Source: Oreohelix idahoensis
Taxonomy: Eukaryota; Mollusca; Gastropoda; Stylommatophora; Oreohelicidae
DNA length: 64,000 bases
Assembly (NCBI GenBank): GCA_024509875.1
Contig: JAMPIV010022935.1
Span: forward strand, 248,001 to 312,000
Reading direction: 5' to 3'
Made by a program: the position numbers and the translations under genes. The first letter of the stretch is position 1. Each line of letters begins with the position of its first letter. The notes under the pieces are model-generated. The model ran no database searches, was not told the origin of the DNA, and saw only the letters and a program-made list of their open reading frames with translations. Of the stretch, positions 31,843 to 44,552 are shown piece by piece.

Positions 31843-32165
31843 GCGAGTCCTGGATATTTAGCAGAGATAAATAAAAAAAATCATTGAATGCAATATAGAT
31901 ATAGTTTCTCAGAAGAATCCCACAGACAGCCCTAATATAACCGACTAGGTTGAACGGGACGCGCCTCGCCAAAAGTTTTACATAAAAAAAAGAGCGCTGG
32001 AGAGCATCATGACCACGGGAAGAAAAGTGGGAAAGCGAAGCAGATGAAGAAAAAGAGAAAAGTTAATGGATAACCTGGTACTAAGGTATGAGAAGAGACC
32101 AACAACAGAACTGACGGAGACAATAAAAAGATCGAGGTGCACGGTCACACACAGGAGTACCTGAC
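31843..32165 (+). mobile_element. degenerate LINE C-terminal fragment
   Basis: Broken frames read LYRSESWIFSRD, FLRRIPQTALI and ERWRAS..ADEEKEKLMDNL, which resembles the C-terminal segments of LINE reverse transcriptases (YxxExW, LRRI). Low conservation; the family is unassigned. Confidence 0.4.
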
Positions 32166-32409
32166 TTCACTCATCAGATTTGTAGGGGAGGGAATCACAG
32201 CCAATAGTATTTAGTTTTGTCCTCGTGTCGGCCAATCAGATTACTCTAACGTTTCAGGGTGAGACAACTCTAGACGACTGCACGCATAATTCAAACGCTA
32301 AACGCACGTTCATTACCCAAAGGTCCTGTACAATAGTGACATGTTGGCTAATTTGACGAAGGCAGAGGATCGAACCAAGAAGATAGTTAATAAATTAACG
32401 AAGGAAGAA

Positions 32410-35400
32410 ATGTCCAGCTTGCAGAAACAGATATATTATTCGGATAAATACACAGACGATGAATTTGAGTACAGGTAAACAGGTTTAATGTTAGAATAAG
32501 GTATTTATATTTAGACACAAGACTATCCCGTAGTTTTGAAACAGAATCTATGAAATTATCAGTAGAGTCTTCTTCTTTGATCCTTAGCCGCCGACCGTCA
32601 AAGCAGTCAGTGGCCATTACGCTTGGTGGCGTCATGTAGGTCAACAACAAATTGATTCCACTGCTCGGTCGGCGGCCATCCTTCGTACAGTGCACCAACT
32701 CTGGTTCATTCTTCGCATCTCAGCCTCCACAGTCCTCCGCCAAGTTGTTTTTGGTCGGCCTCTCTTTCGTTTTCCTTCAGGGGTCCATAGCATAGCTGTT
32801 CTTGTGATGGCATCGGGATCTCCTCTGAGGACATGGCCAACCCAGCTCCAGCGTCTGCCAGCTATGATGGTGTGCATGTCCTCTTGCTTGCTCCGAGTAA
32901 GCAGATCTTGGTTGGTGATGGTATTCGGCCAAAAAATTCGGAGAATTTTTCTTAGGCATGTTGTGTGAAAAGAGGACAATTTCGACATTTTCTTCTCTGT
33001 AACTCTCCAGCATTCTGCACCATAGAGAAGCACAGAAAGCACAAAACTCTGATATGATCTTAATTTTGTGCTTGTGCTGTATTGAGAGGACTTCCAGATG
33101 TTGTTTAGGCTAAAATAGGCTGTTCTTGCCTTATTCATTCTGATGTTGATGTCTTTGCTTGCTCCGCCGTCTGGTGTTACTATGCATCCTAGGTATGTGA
33201 AGGCATCTGTCTGTTCCAGTTGCTGATTCCTTACTGATATGGGCTCAGGGTTGCTCACATTGAGCGTCATGACCTCTGTCTTCTTTAGGTTGATGTTCAA
33301 GCCCACCTGCTGGCTATACTTATTAAGTCTATCCGTTTTTTCCTGGATGTGTTGATGTGAATTTGCTAGCAGTGCAGTGTCATCTGCATATTCTAGATCT
33401 TCCAATGTAGAAAATGTAGTCCATCTTATTCCTCTTGGATTGCCCTCTGTTGTCGGGCGCATCACCCAGTCTATGACTGTTAAAAATAGAGTGGTTGATA
33501 AGGGGCATCCCTGTCGTACTCCTGTCTTCACTTCAAAGGTTAGGTTGCTCTGCCCATTGCTACACGTAAAGTTGGCATAAAGGCTTTTTATAATTGACAC
33601 TATGCAGTAGAGTAATCCGAACTAATTGGGACTAAAGGTTGTTCCGATTTGGGTTGAAATGAACAGTGGGACGTGTTCTTCGATGTCATGTAAGTAAGTC
33701 ACCAAGGCTACTTCGTTTGGGTTAGGATTAATTAAGGTAAAGGTTTAAGATCCCTAACCCTTATTACTGCGTCTCTGAATTCTCTTTTGAGGCCGTATTA
33801 AACAAATGGCCCACTTTCATGTCAACCCAGATTTTATTTTCAAAGTTATTTTTTTTTGTTAATACTGCCATTGAGACTTAAAAAGGTAAGATGTGATTTA
33901 ACATATTGTTATTCATAGGTAATAGATCAAGTGTAGCCTATACAATTAACAACGTGACTTCAAAATCAGTGTGACCAAAAAAAAAAAAAAAATGTTCCAA
34001 TATTTATATGCCTCATTGAAAAAAAAATTCCTTTCTGTACCATTTTAGAACTTGTGAATTTCTTTGCTGCCAGATCTCTCTCACTTTTCAGCAAGTTGGA
34101 CAGCATTTAGTTTATTGGTCATACCAAGATATCACAGTCTGCAGCATGACAAATGCCTTAGCATGCATTGCCCAGTGTTTACATCATCTTCCCTGTCCAT
34201 ATCATTTTCAAGAGGCTCAGTTTCTTTTACAGTGTTCAGCAGTTTTGTTTTCATTTAAAACAGGAAACCTTGTAGCATAATTTTTCAGCAGAGCCCTTGC
34301 ATCACCAGGGATTGACTGAGATGAGTTGGTCATCTCAGAATTTATCCCTTATCTCCTTCAATTCGATTCAGCATGTCTCTTTCAGATTCTTCTGCAGTAG
34401 GCCAGAGTTTATTTTTCAACCTTTTTTTCAATTCTGCGCAGTTAGCAATTGTAATGCATTGGCTAACGTGTAAAAACTGTCTTGAGACCGAGCTGTTTAG
34501 AAGAAAAATAATGATACTTTCTTTGTTGCTTTCTGCTAAAGCAAACTATGCAAGACTTGTTTGTGCTAAAGCACCTTCATCAGTAGAATCAAGTAAATGG
34601 AACATTAGGTCATAGACTTAGTTATCTATGAAAAATTCTTCATAAATTTATCTCTGTTTTATTATCAGGATCTCTACTTCATTCATTTTCATGAAAACGG
34701 AAGTGGTTCATTTTAATTATATAAGAAAATTTTGTTGAGCATTTTTGTTGAGCATATATTTCTAAATTTGTTGCCTTTTATAAGTGTATAGCCTCATCAA
34801 AGACAAGAATGGGAAATTGCTTAGTAATATAAATGGAAATGAAGAGATGGTAATTGCTCAGCAATATACGAGATCAAATGAGGTGGACAGAACATTTTGA
34901 GGAACTTCTCAATGGATCAGCTGCACAAAATCCCCTAGACATCCAGTAAGCAAAAGATGATCTAAAAGTTAATTGTGAAAGACCAAATAAGGAAGAAATA
35001 AAAGATGCCATAAAGCTCGTAAGAGTTGGAAATGCTGCTGGCCCACTTGGCATTCCAGCAGAGTAGTAATAATCACAAGAGAGATATTAAACTAGTTACC
35101 TTGCAAAGTCTGGGTGGAGGAAAAATACTCGCAAAATGGAAGGCAGGATATCTAGTCAAGATGCATATTTAGAGAGATTCACAAGAGTGTATAAATTGGA
35201 GGAATAATGTTCCTATCATTGCCAAGAAAAATATTAAACAGGATCGCCCTTGAGAGAATCCATAGAAAACTGAGATATGAACAAGCAGGTTTCGACAAAA
35301 CATAAGCTGTATAGACCAGATAGCCACATTGAGAATAATAGTTGAAGAGAGTCTGGAATTTAACTCACCACTTTATAATGGATTTGTGGACTATGAAAAA

Positions 35401-37219
35401 CTCTTGACTGTGTAGATTGAGAATCACTTTGGAAATTGGAGGCATTATGGAGTTTCTCTAAAGAAAACAAACATAGACATGACATGCAGAGTTCATAATA
35501 TAATAGAAAACGTATAGAACCATTTAGGATAAGAACTGAAGTGCGACACTTGTCTCTTATCGCCATTTCTCTTCTTACTGGCTATAGATTGAGTTTAAAA
35601 ATGACTTGACTCAACAGAAATGGCATTCAGTGGACTAAACAGCTTGATGATCTAGATTTTGCCTAAAACCCTTGGCTCTCCTGTCCCATACCTAACCAGA
35701 TGCAAGACATAATGAAAATACTTGATGTGAGTGGGTCTGAAAGTACGCAGGGAGAAGACAAAGATAATGAAAGTAAATGCAGGAAACAATACCAAGATTG
35801 CACTTAAGAAACACCCTTACAAGATTTAGAATCATACATAGATCTGTCGGAGAATAGGGCTGGACTAAAGTTGTTTGTAGAAGATAAAAAAATCCTGGTA
35901 ACAACTGTTAAAATCAGCTGAAGATGAGGAGAGACAGGTTTTAAAAAAAAAACATCTTGATAGGCTGACCATATATGTGAGAGTAAAATTACAGCTGCAG
36001 TAACCATGAGAATTGGAAGGACCTCATTGTCATTGCTATTTTGGCATGGCACTCCTGTGAAGAACTATGACCACTCTGTCTAGCTTTAGTCTTCATAATG
36101 TGCCAGGAAGTATGAAACTGATCAACAGCGCCTCAGTAAATAATGGGAGGATTTTTGTCTGTAAAATATGTCATTCAGGTCATGCAAGAGGCATGAAGAA
36201 TGGCAGCATTCAGAGTGAAGGATATAACAGACTTCTGTATAGCATTTTCTGCTGTTTTATTTGCATTCTTTAGTAGCTAGTTTAAATACTGAGATTCAAT
36301 CAACAGCACAAGAAGTAAGGAAATTAAAGGAGGAAAAAATAAACATTTTCTGAAGCACGTCATAGGCTAACCAAAGTATTTAATTTTGCACTGTTTTCCA
36401 TTTGATATGATGTATGTTTCACTTTTATTTGATAGAATTAGATTTTGTTGTAGGGGGTATGTATGTACATTTTAGTACCTGCAGTAATGTTTACATTGTT
36501 GTACTTTACTACATATTATTTTGTTTTATGCTATCAAGAAGCCTTAAATAAATAATACAATTTCAGGCACGTAATGCTTCCCAAAGAGATTGCCAAACTA
36601 GTTCCAAAGACGCACTTAATGTCAGAGACAGAATGGCGCAGCATTGGCGTCCAACAAAGCCAAGGTTGGATACACTACATGCGACACGATCCAGGTAATC
36701 TCAAGTTTCTGGTTATAGCATTAAAGACAAGAATAGTGTCCCTCTTGGCATCATTTTCAATTGTAGACATTATTTACAGTTTCAGAAGCATGTTTTTTGG
36801 TTTTTTTTTAATTGACTAAAGTAGAGAAGAGTAGACATCCTTGGTGAGTCTCCATAGAAGATACATGATGCTGATAATAGTGTAGGAAGATTTGAAGTTA
36901 AAGTCAAGAAAAATATACTGGAGCATTTGTTATCTGATTCACAGTCTTGGGTTTTATAAGCTGTATTTACAAAATTTTGGTGAGCTGCTTTTAATTAAAA
37001 TGTTTCGACGATAGGGCAATAGTACAAAATGTATAATAATTATTGAATGTGAGATTGTAAGGAACTGTTTTTAATGTAATTAAACTTTTTAGCTAGAAGG
37101 CTGATGTTACAATCTTGAGTAATATAAATAAAATGTATATTGCAGTGGCTAATGCTTTAACCGTTTATTCTACAGAACCACACGTACTGCTATTCAGAAG
37201 AAAGCTACCTGGGAAATGA
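32410..37219 (+). CDS. CKS1: Cks1/Cks2 cyclin-dependent kinase regulatory subunit
   Basis: Three exons: 32410-32474, 36567-36694 and 37176-37219 (stop TGA 37217-37219). They join in phase through canonical donors (gtaaac, gtaatc) and acceptors (tttcag, tacag). The product has 78 codons, close to the usual 79 of animal Cks proteins. It begins [20 protein letters not shown], then [26 protein letters not shown] and EPHVLLFRR. The phosphate-binding residues of the family (human Cks1 K11, R20, S51, W54, R71) are present here as K13, R22, S53, W56 and R73, and the β-hinge motif HxPEPH reads HDPEPH. Cks proteins bind CDKs and dock phosphorylated substrates at mitosis and, with Skp2, for p27 turnover. 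The upstream AAGAAATG context supports the start. Intron 1 (4.1 kb) carries two LINE relics. Cks1 versus Cks2 cannot be decided in an invertebrate, so the symbol is nominal. Confidence 0.96.
32567..33605 (-). pseudogene. LINE-B 3' half within Cks intron 1
   Basis: A 319-codon frame (32641-33600, minus) encodes the RT C-terminal half: [33 protein letters not shown] (intact YADD), [35 protein letters not shown] and [15 protein letters not shown]. The endonuclease and first RT motifs are missing (5' truncation). The 3' end is the (gaag)-type tail, plus strand cttcttctttgatcctt. It is antisense to the Cks gene and is the least damaged family-B copy in the window. Confidence 0.85.
33606..34799. 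other. intron 1 sequence, no gene seen
   Basis: Cks intron 1 DNA between two LINE relics. Only short random frames (e.g. 34373). Nothing else was recognised. Confidence 0.5.
34800..36280 (+). pseudogene. heavily decayed LINE-D in Cks intron 1
   Basis: Broken frames keep recognisable pieces in the right order: KDKNGKLL then [31 protein letters not shown] (the linker into RT), [28 protein letters not shown] text near 35550-35590, and a LDDLDFA remnant near 35650. There are many stops and frameshifts, so this is an old copy. It ends before the exon 2 acceptor at 36566. Confidence 0.65.
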
Positions 37220-38870
37220 TTCAAAACGTGTTCTCCACATTTATGTGGGATGGGTGTAATTGCATTGGATCTGTGCATTGTGTTGTCTGAGATACAGTTT
37301 GTTCAAAGCTGAGAAGAAACATTGATGGTTGTGTTATGTTATGCTGGATAGTATTATATGAATGCCTGATCACTGCTTGCAGTGCTTAATGTATATAAAC
37401 TTGTTTAAACCACATATTGCTTACTTTATTTTCGTACATTTACAAACTACCACTTAGTATTTGTTTGCTCATAAAAAGTTTAAAAACTGAAGCTTTCTGA
37501 TTTACTGTGTTACATGTTCATGGTCTTGAAAATGTGCATTAGAATTATAAATTATACCTTGTATTTGCATTTATGTGTTCCCGACATACAGTCTTACACT
37601 GGCATGTTACATTCTTCTGTTGTTTTAGATTCTCACTTTCAATACATACACTTTCTAAACTGAAACACCCTTGTACCTCATACATGCTTGTTTTTTCTCA
37701 ATCATAGTGCACCTCTTCAATCACACTTTTGTTCAGTTTTATCTATGCTGTCTTTTTAAACTGTATATATTTTTCACATAATCATTTTTCCATTACTTTC
37801 TTAAGTAATTCTTTCTTATTTGTTTCCCTGCCAGCTCAAGTTATTTACAAGTCATATCCATTATTTCACACATAATATATCTCGTTACAATAATTTTTGC
37901 TACCATTGCTCATTTTTAGTTTGTTATTCCACTTATTTTCTATATTAAAACATATTCTTTCAAACACAGTGGCAGAGGAACTTTAATCTGCAGTTACCAT
38001 AAATGTATGTTCAATAATTTGTACAGCTAGTAAACGCAATTGTAAATTCAGTAATGTGAACAGCTTTTAAAGGACATTCATTCTATATACAGATATTTTG
38101 TTCTGTATGTATAGAAAGCACATACTATGTACTTTGTCCTTTAATTAATTGTCACTTTCCTGAAGTGGCAACTATAAGATAGCCCCTGAACTATGTGTTA
38201 CGGCTACTACTTAAGATATTATTTCATGCTTTTTTTTTGACTGCCCATCAAACAAATAAACATGTTTTTGTTTGTATATATATATATATTACATTATCTT
38301 CTTTTGTTTGTGTATACATATTACATAGCTGTATCGTTTCATGTATGAGAAAGCAGTCACTCTTAATGTGTATAGATTTTTTTTGGTGGTTTAGGTGTCA
38401 CACTGAAAGTGTATACAAAATGAGAAATTTTGGATATGGACAAAAAGTATGACTTTCAGGCACAGCAGGTTTTCACTGGGTAATGAGGCAAATAAAATCT
38501 AGCTTAATAAAAGTTACATGAATAACTGACAAGGAGAATTCCACACTGCCCCGTATTTGTGTTACCGTCATTCATAATGGTGCAGGTGGATTAACAAGGG
38601 GTAGTATGCACTTATTATTTGCTGCTGTCTGACAAATCAGGAATGTGTTATCTCAATAGGTTGGGAGGTGGGTGGGAAGAAATGAGGATGGTAAAAACAT
38701 ACACTTATCAATAATTCATGGCTAAACAGTTGAGTAAATTCTTTATTTGATAAATGTTCCCAAGCTTTATGCAGTTAGAATCTGTTTACTTCTCTATTCA
38801 AATACATAAAAAGCCCCAACCATAAAGTATACATAGGAATGTTATCTAAGCAGTTGCAGGATTCATACAA
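37220..38870 (+). other. Cks 3' UTR and intergenic DNA
   Basis: No coding signal. The sequence after the Cks stop is probably 3' UTR, but several weak poly(A)-like hexamers prevent choosing the end. A short (TA)n run lies near 38276-38290. Confidence 0.45.
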
Positions 38871-38875
38871 ACAGA

Positions 38876-39178
38876 AATGGATCAGCAGTTAATGCTACTG
38901 AAAATGGTGAATGAATCTTTTCGCATCTGTCTCAGGCTTCTCTTGTAACTATACATTTTTTCCCTCAACTGGGCTGCCACCCTGCTCCTCTCATGCAGCT
39001 GACAATCTTGGAGGACATGTTCTACTGTTTGTTTGTCCTCCCCACATGGTGACATCTGTCTGTCCAATTATCAGCTTGTTGAACATACGGTATTTGAGTT
39101 TGCAATTGCCAGTTGTTGGTCTGAAAATTATCACTTGATCTCTTCTTAGTAATGTGCAGTATTGGGCTCTGTGGCACT
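38876..39178 (-). mobile_element. I-like LINE 3' coding fragment
   Basis: The minus strand encodes the C-terminal Cys/His segment of an RNase H-bearing LINE: CGEDKQTVEHVLQDCQLHE, matching CGLNEQTAEHVLQDCPLYD in the full-length element at 48079-53535. Upstream pieces (FRPTTGNCKLKYRMFNKL) match its IFRLRTGHNKLNKHMHKL. The frame is broken. The relationship is clade-level and it is not the same subfamily. Confidence 0.65.
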
Positions 39179-39297
39179 GATAAAATGATTATTTATTTAA
39201 TATCTGCTGCAGGATCTGCCCACATGAGGAACAGCGCAATCGCATGTGGTCGTTGTCAGTACTTTTCCAGGAAAAACTCTAAATGTGACAGTAATCT

Positions 39298-39599
39298 TCT
39301 TCTTCCTCGTTCGTCCTGAAAAGGACGTTGGTTGCGTTGTGTCTGTTTACGCCGGAGCTGTGATAACTGCACCTTTTGGTCGACACACCCGACTTCAGCA
39401 CGGCATTTTTTGGGACCGGGTTTGCCTTCCCTCTGCGATCCCTACTCTCTCAGCCAGATTACAGTGATGCAGCCTGTTTCCAGGACCACCACGTGGAGGT
39501 GGAGTAGGTTCTTGGTCAGCTCTGGTTCACTGACCCTGATGCAAGCAGTCAAGCTGTGGGTCGCTGACTGCATTCTCTATTGCTGCATCTTTGGGTCCC
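39298..39599 (-). mobile_element. SINE-like insertion with histone-type stem-loop
   Basis: The 302-bp insert is flanked by a 12-bp direct repeat, tgacagtaatct (39286-39297 and 39600-39611). Read on the minus strand it ends in a (gaagaa) tail. Just before the tail it has CGTCCT-TTTC-AGGACG, a 6-bp stem with a TTTC tetraloop preceded by CCAA, the architecture of animal histone mRNA 3' ends. It is relatively GC-rich and has no long coding frame on the minus strand. It could be a SINE, a truncated LINE 3' end or a retrocopy of an unknown RNA. Confidence 0.6.
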
Positions 39600-39765
39600 T
39601 GACAGTAATCTGAGACTGACCACTGCTTTCTTCAAGCATACTCAGGTTACATCTGAGGGTGTTTGAAGAAGAAAAAATACATGTTAAATCAGAGTTTCTT
39701 AACCTGTTGTCCACAGATCCCTTGGGGGTCCATGGGTAGATTCTAGAGGGTCTGTATACATATCC

Positions 39766-40968
39766 TTACTTACTTAGTCGTTCCTATTCTACTGTGAGGT
39801 GTAGAGGTTTGGAAGAGGGAGCGCCATACTATTCTATCGGCTGTCTTCTTCCTGGTCTGGTTCCAGGCTAGTCCTCGATCCTTCAGAGATTGTCTAATGT
39901 TGTCCTCCCAGCAGACTCTGGGTCAGTCTAGATCCCTGGCACTTAGTTTCCCTTACTTGTCCTGTTAGCAAATCTTCTCCCATTCTGCAGACATGGCTAA
40001 ACCATCATAGTTGGAACTGTTCTACTTGCAGTGGCTGGGTTTTAATGCCTTGCAGTATCTACTGGTTGTGGACCATATCTCTTCTTGTTAGTTCAACCCC
40101 CTTTCTTAGATACATCATTTCTGAGGTTTGGAGCAAGCTTTTGTGGGTTGTAGTCATTGCCCGTGACTCGCATCCAATGGTCAAGACTGGAACAAAGGTG
40201 GAGTGGTATACAGCCATCTTTGTCTTCTTGCCAACATCTCTTGCTGAGGAATCCTCGATTTACGGCCTGAAAGTCTTCCAGCTACAGCTGTTCGGGTAGC
40301 CACAACTTCTTTGATGCCTGACTTCCAGTCTATAAAAGCTCAGAGGTATTTAAAGTGGTTGACTTGCTCCAGGACCTGTTCTCCCAGGTTAATCTGATGC
40401 CTTCTTTCCTCACGTGATATGGGTTTTGTTTGGAGCTGCTGATGACCTCTCTTCTCCAGACTTGCAGTTTGGATTGAAGATGTGCCTCTGATTTAGCAAT
40501 CAGGGCAATATGATCGACAAATGCCAGCTCTGAAATACATACCTCTCATCTTCCAGTACTCCACTGAATACTGTCTTGTTCTCTCCATACATGCTTTGAT
40601 GACATTATCCATGAGGAGTATAAAAAGATAAGGTGACAGAATATCACCTTGTCTTACACCAGTAGTGATCCTGAATTCTTCTTATGGTTTCTGTCCTCAC
40701 ATAATTTCTGCAAGACTTGTAGAAGCTCTGTCATGAATCAGATGTGTAGGAATGTTTTTCTTTGCCAAACAGTCCCAAAGTTTGTTCGAGGGGACCTTGT
40801 CAAACCCCTGTTCCAGATCCAAGAAACAATCATGCATCTCGCCTTTATACTCAAGGGTCTTTTCACTCAGCTGTCTGAGCGTGAAGATAAGGTCCTGACT
40901 ACTTCGGTTTACTCGAAACCCACAATGGATTTTATTCATTTGTTGCTGAGCTGGAGTCTCTGCTGTAA
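39766..40968 (-). pseudogene. 5'-truncated RTE (family A) copy
   Basis: It opens on the plus strand with the complement of the RTE tail (ttacttacttagtcgttcc). It covers the C-terminal 400 codons or so, with many small deletions and stops; the minus-strand frame 40697-40972 keeps GFRVNRSSQDLIFTLRQLS. Flanking 8-bp repeats acatatcc are at 39758-39765 and 40969-40976. This is an older copy than 6938-9955. Confidence 0.85.
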
Positions 40969-40976
40969 ACATATCC

Positions 40977-41955
40977 TAATATGTTCATTTATGTGCATTT
41001 TTTCCAAGAGGTGTATGGCATAAAAAAAGGTAAATAGGAAAATATATGATGATACACCTTTCTGGGGCTATTTAATTGTAATAAACATAACAGACCCACA
41101 GAAAATAAAATGGTACATAAACTTAATTTGTAGCAGAAATCTTTAGTAAGATCTTTTTAGATATGATGCCTCTTGGACAGATGACCATGTCTGTGAATAA
41201 CTTTCATCTCCAGTTATAAATTCTGTTAACTTTTTTTTTTTAATGCCATACATTCTACCTTGTGACATATGAACTCAGCTTTCATAAAGCCACATCTCTG
41301 TGACCTCCTGGTATATTCATGTTTGCTTACTGACCTGTTTAACACTTATGACCTCTCTTATCTCTTACTTTCAATGACAGATTTATTGCACAGAATGCTT
41401 TACATTCTACTGGATGTTGTTTTTGCTTGTAATTATTCTACTCTTTATTTTCAAAATACACCTTCCATGTGGTGTTATTAATGTGCCCAGGTATTTAAAT
41501 CTATCAGCTTGTTTCAAAGGTTTCCCCTTTGTGAAAAACGATCACTGGTAATATTCAGGGAACAAAGGATCCCCTATGATTGCAAAAATTTGAGCACTTG
41601 GAAAGATTTGGCAGCAATGTTGGTATGCTATTATGTCAAAGAAGCTTCAGGAAACACCTGAGTTATGGTCAGGTAAATCAGAGAAATGGTGTAGCTGCAC
41701 TATGTTAGTTATTGCCCTGACTATCAAGCCATGTCATATCCGCAAATAGTGTGCAAAGTCATAAATGTGAGGTGTAGTGCTTTGAAAAGCCATCTGTGCA
41801 GAGTTCTGAGGTAATACAATTCTTTGTTTCTCATATGACCACTTTATAGTACAACTGAATGTGTAGTATAACTTTTTCTACAGATTTCTAGTAATGTTAT
41901 ACTCTGGCAATACAGTACACGATTTGTCCAATTAGGAACATTAGACTTTCAAATG
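40977..41955. other. no gene seen
   Basis: AT-rich DNA with short random frames only. Confidence 0.5.
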
Positions 41956-41959
41956 TTTT

Positions 41960-42335
41960 GACACTTGCAATATCTTACTGTCAAAGCAGTCAGTGGCCGT
42001 CACAGCTGGTGGCATCTTGGAGGGAAACTCGGTTGGTGGCCATCTTTCTTGTGCTCCAAACCCAGGCTCATGCTTTGCATCTTGGCCAACACAGCTCTCC
42101 GCCAAGTTGTTTTTGGTTTCTCTCTTTCGCCTTCCTTCTGGGTTCCATAGCATAGCAGTTCTTGTGATGGCATCTGGGTCTCTTATAAACATGGCCAACC
42201 CAATTCCAGCTATGATGGTGTACATGTCCTCTTAGCAGCTCAGAGTAAGCAGTTCTTGGTTGGTGATGGTATTCAGCCCCCCCCCAAAAAAGGAGAATTT
42301 TTCTTAGGCAGGTTGTGTGGAAGCTAATAGCATGG
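41960..42335 (-). mobile_element. LINE-B 3' fragment
   Basis: A diverged, frameshifted minus-strand copy of the family-B C-terminus. The plus strand shows complements of the family landmarks (tgtcaaagcagtcagtggcc, ttccttctgggttccatagc, ggtgatggtattc). Minus frames keep [15 protein letters not shown] and [11 protein letters not shown]. Confidence 0.75.
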
Positions 42336-42556
42336 CACAACACTAAACCATGATGTTGAAATGACTTAGGAAAATATGCAGACATGTTCATTAAAAATTG
42401 GAGCAGAAATATTTTACAGTCCCAGTGACTCTAATTTAACCCAGAGTTACACTGCTTATATATTATGGATATGTGTGTATCAGTTCAGCTGAAAGTAGGT
42501 TAATCAACAATGAAAACATTTTGCTTAAGCACATTAGACATAGCCCAGCCCTGTGT

Positions 42557-42785
42557 AGTTCCTAGGGGTCCCTCAAGAGACAAAGACAGAATAGGACTAC
42601 AGAACCTTTAGGCATGTCATACATGGCGACTAATATGGGGCTGGCAACCTCATGATGTAAGACAAACTGCCACAGAATCCACTGTTGCAAGAGCATGTGA
42701 ATGCTTTAGTGCAGGCTTCCTGCAAGGGGACCAGCTACAGTGGTGGCTCCATGCTCCGCGAGGAACACAAAGGTAAATGATGATG
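42557..42785 (+). repeat. dispersed repeat F, longest copy
   Basis: About 230 bp sharing landmarks with 834-965 (plus strand) and with the complement of 5545-5640, 57955-58080 and, weakly, 61527-61575. Non-coding. I could not find A/B boxes, so it is not clearly a tRNA-type SINE. Confidence 0.6.
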
Positions 42786-44552
42786 ACATTAATCATAGAA
42801 GATGGGGGAAAAAAGCTACCTCGTGCAATGTTGACACAAGAAATAATATTTTAGCAACTTTGGCTTTTCTTTACCAAAAAAGTTAGTAATGAGAGATGCT
42901 TAACTGATAAAAACAAAATGCAAGAAGACACATAGATATACAATGTTAAATCTGGAAGAGGCATAGTATGGTACTGACATGGCAGCATACCTTGCACTAG
43001 AATGTAAACTTATTTCTTTGCACAATGCTTTAACACAAGTGGCCCAAAAAGTGAATAAAATATGAATATTATTATATTTATAATTAACATCAGCAGTACA
43101 TGTTTTTTTTTTCAAGTTATAAAAAAAGCTACAGAAAATACTAAGAATAATTTTTAATCATTATAAATATTTCTATGTTCCTCCAATAAGATTAGCTCAC
43201 AACTTGCAAACTTTTTCCACTTGAAAGGATGCCCTGTTGTGTCAAAGCAAAGAAAAATAAATGTAATCTTTGCAACTACCACAATTAATGAGAATCAAAT
43301 CTCAACTGCTTTTAGCAAATTAAATCAGTAAGAAGAAATAGGTACCACAAAGTGCCCACTTCGTGCTGTTGAAAACAGACAAAAGTGGAGAAAACAGGGA
43401 AATTCGTCAAGTTTAAGTTGTCACTGTCCCTTTGCTATTAAGCGGATTGTAATAAAATTTATATCACGATACTCTTTATCTTCTTCTCTTTTGAAGTGTA
43501 TTAATTTCCAAAAAATAAAAGCTATTGAAGTATTTTTTTAATAATAAAAACAAACAGCAACGTTACGTGTAGTTTGCCCCGGCGCGCTGCGAACTCTGAA
43601 CGTTTTCGTCTCACCCCGCTTCATTCAACTGGAGGTCTCTCGACCGCCAAACCACTAATTTACATACTGTTTTCACAACTTTTAGGGGGAAAAGTGTAAC
43701 TTTAGTTTCATATATTGCAAACTGTAGAAAACCAAAGTGGAAGACGTCGATATCTCGAAGTGAAGTTGAAATTTTACCAAATTTGACATTTTAAATGGTT
43801 TTATAATTCTTTGCAAGATATGAGAAGATTTGGGAGCCATTTTTCTTTATTCGTGTGAAATTTTAAAGACTTCTGATATTTGGCGATCGAGAGAATTGAC
43901 TTTGAGTAAGTTCTGTAACGCTCAAGTTAAACCAAGAATTTTAGCGAAGGATGGAGAACGAGGCTGTTCTATGGACCGTGATAACTCCCGATGTCGATCA
44001 AGATCGGGACGCCACATATTGGCTCATGTTCAAACATCATCACATCTTCTGATTTGAGGTTGACTATACTTAAGTATATCACTTATTAACAATGTTTTGA
44101 ACTTCAAATGCACATCAAAAATTTTTACAAATAGTTTTAATAGTTACCAATTTAGCAATTAAAAAACATGATCGCACAGTTGGTGTAAACAAAAATGCCA
44201 ATGGCCGACATATTGAGTCAAGGCTACATATTGAGTCCTAGGAGACCGGAAAATTCCATAACTAAAGTAGCTGATGGTGTACTGAAATGTCCGGACTAGC
44301 AGGCACTAGGTTGATAGTCTTACCTCAAAAAGAAATATATATAAACAGCTTTCATAAAATGCACTTTAAATAGTTCAGACTCACGTATTCATGTTAATTA
44401 ATATACATTTTAATTTAAGCAGGCTGTGCACTTTTCAAGTTTTAAGGTTAGTTCTGATTTTCAATGCAATATATATATATATATATAATAATAGTACAAG
44501 TAATGCTCTATACATGTAAAGAAAATTCACTTCTTGAATTTTACTGTTGCAG
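42786..44552. other. non-coding stretch, possible upstream exon
   Basis: Mostly AT-rich. A short GC-richer island at 43560-43650 and an ATG in good context at 43951 (33-codon frame beginning MENEAVLWTVITPD) could belong to the gene-like sequence that follows. No good donor joins them. Confidence 0.3.
44468..44488 (+). repeat. (AT)n microsatellite
   Basis: Short alternating AT run just upstream of the broken gene at 44553. Confidence 0.85.

Noticed and set aside
32690..33580. Plus-strand frames within Cks intron 1
   Set aside because: Antisense shadows of the minus-strand LINE-B frame.
39298..39599. A histone gene or histone retropseudogene
   Set aside because: No histone coding text in any frame. 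Only the stem-loop matches.
43951..44052. 33-codon frame MENEAVLWT.. as first exon of the 44553 gene
   Set aside because: No good donor and no independent support. Kept only as a note.
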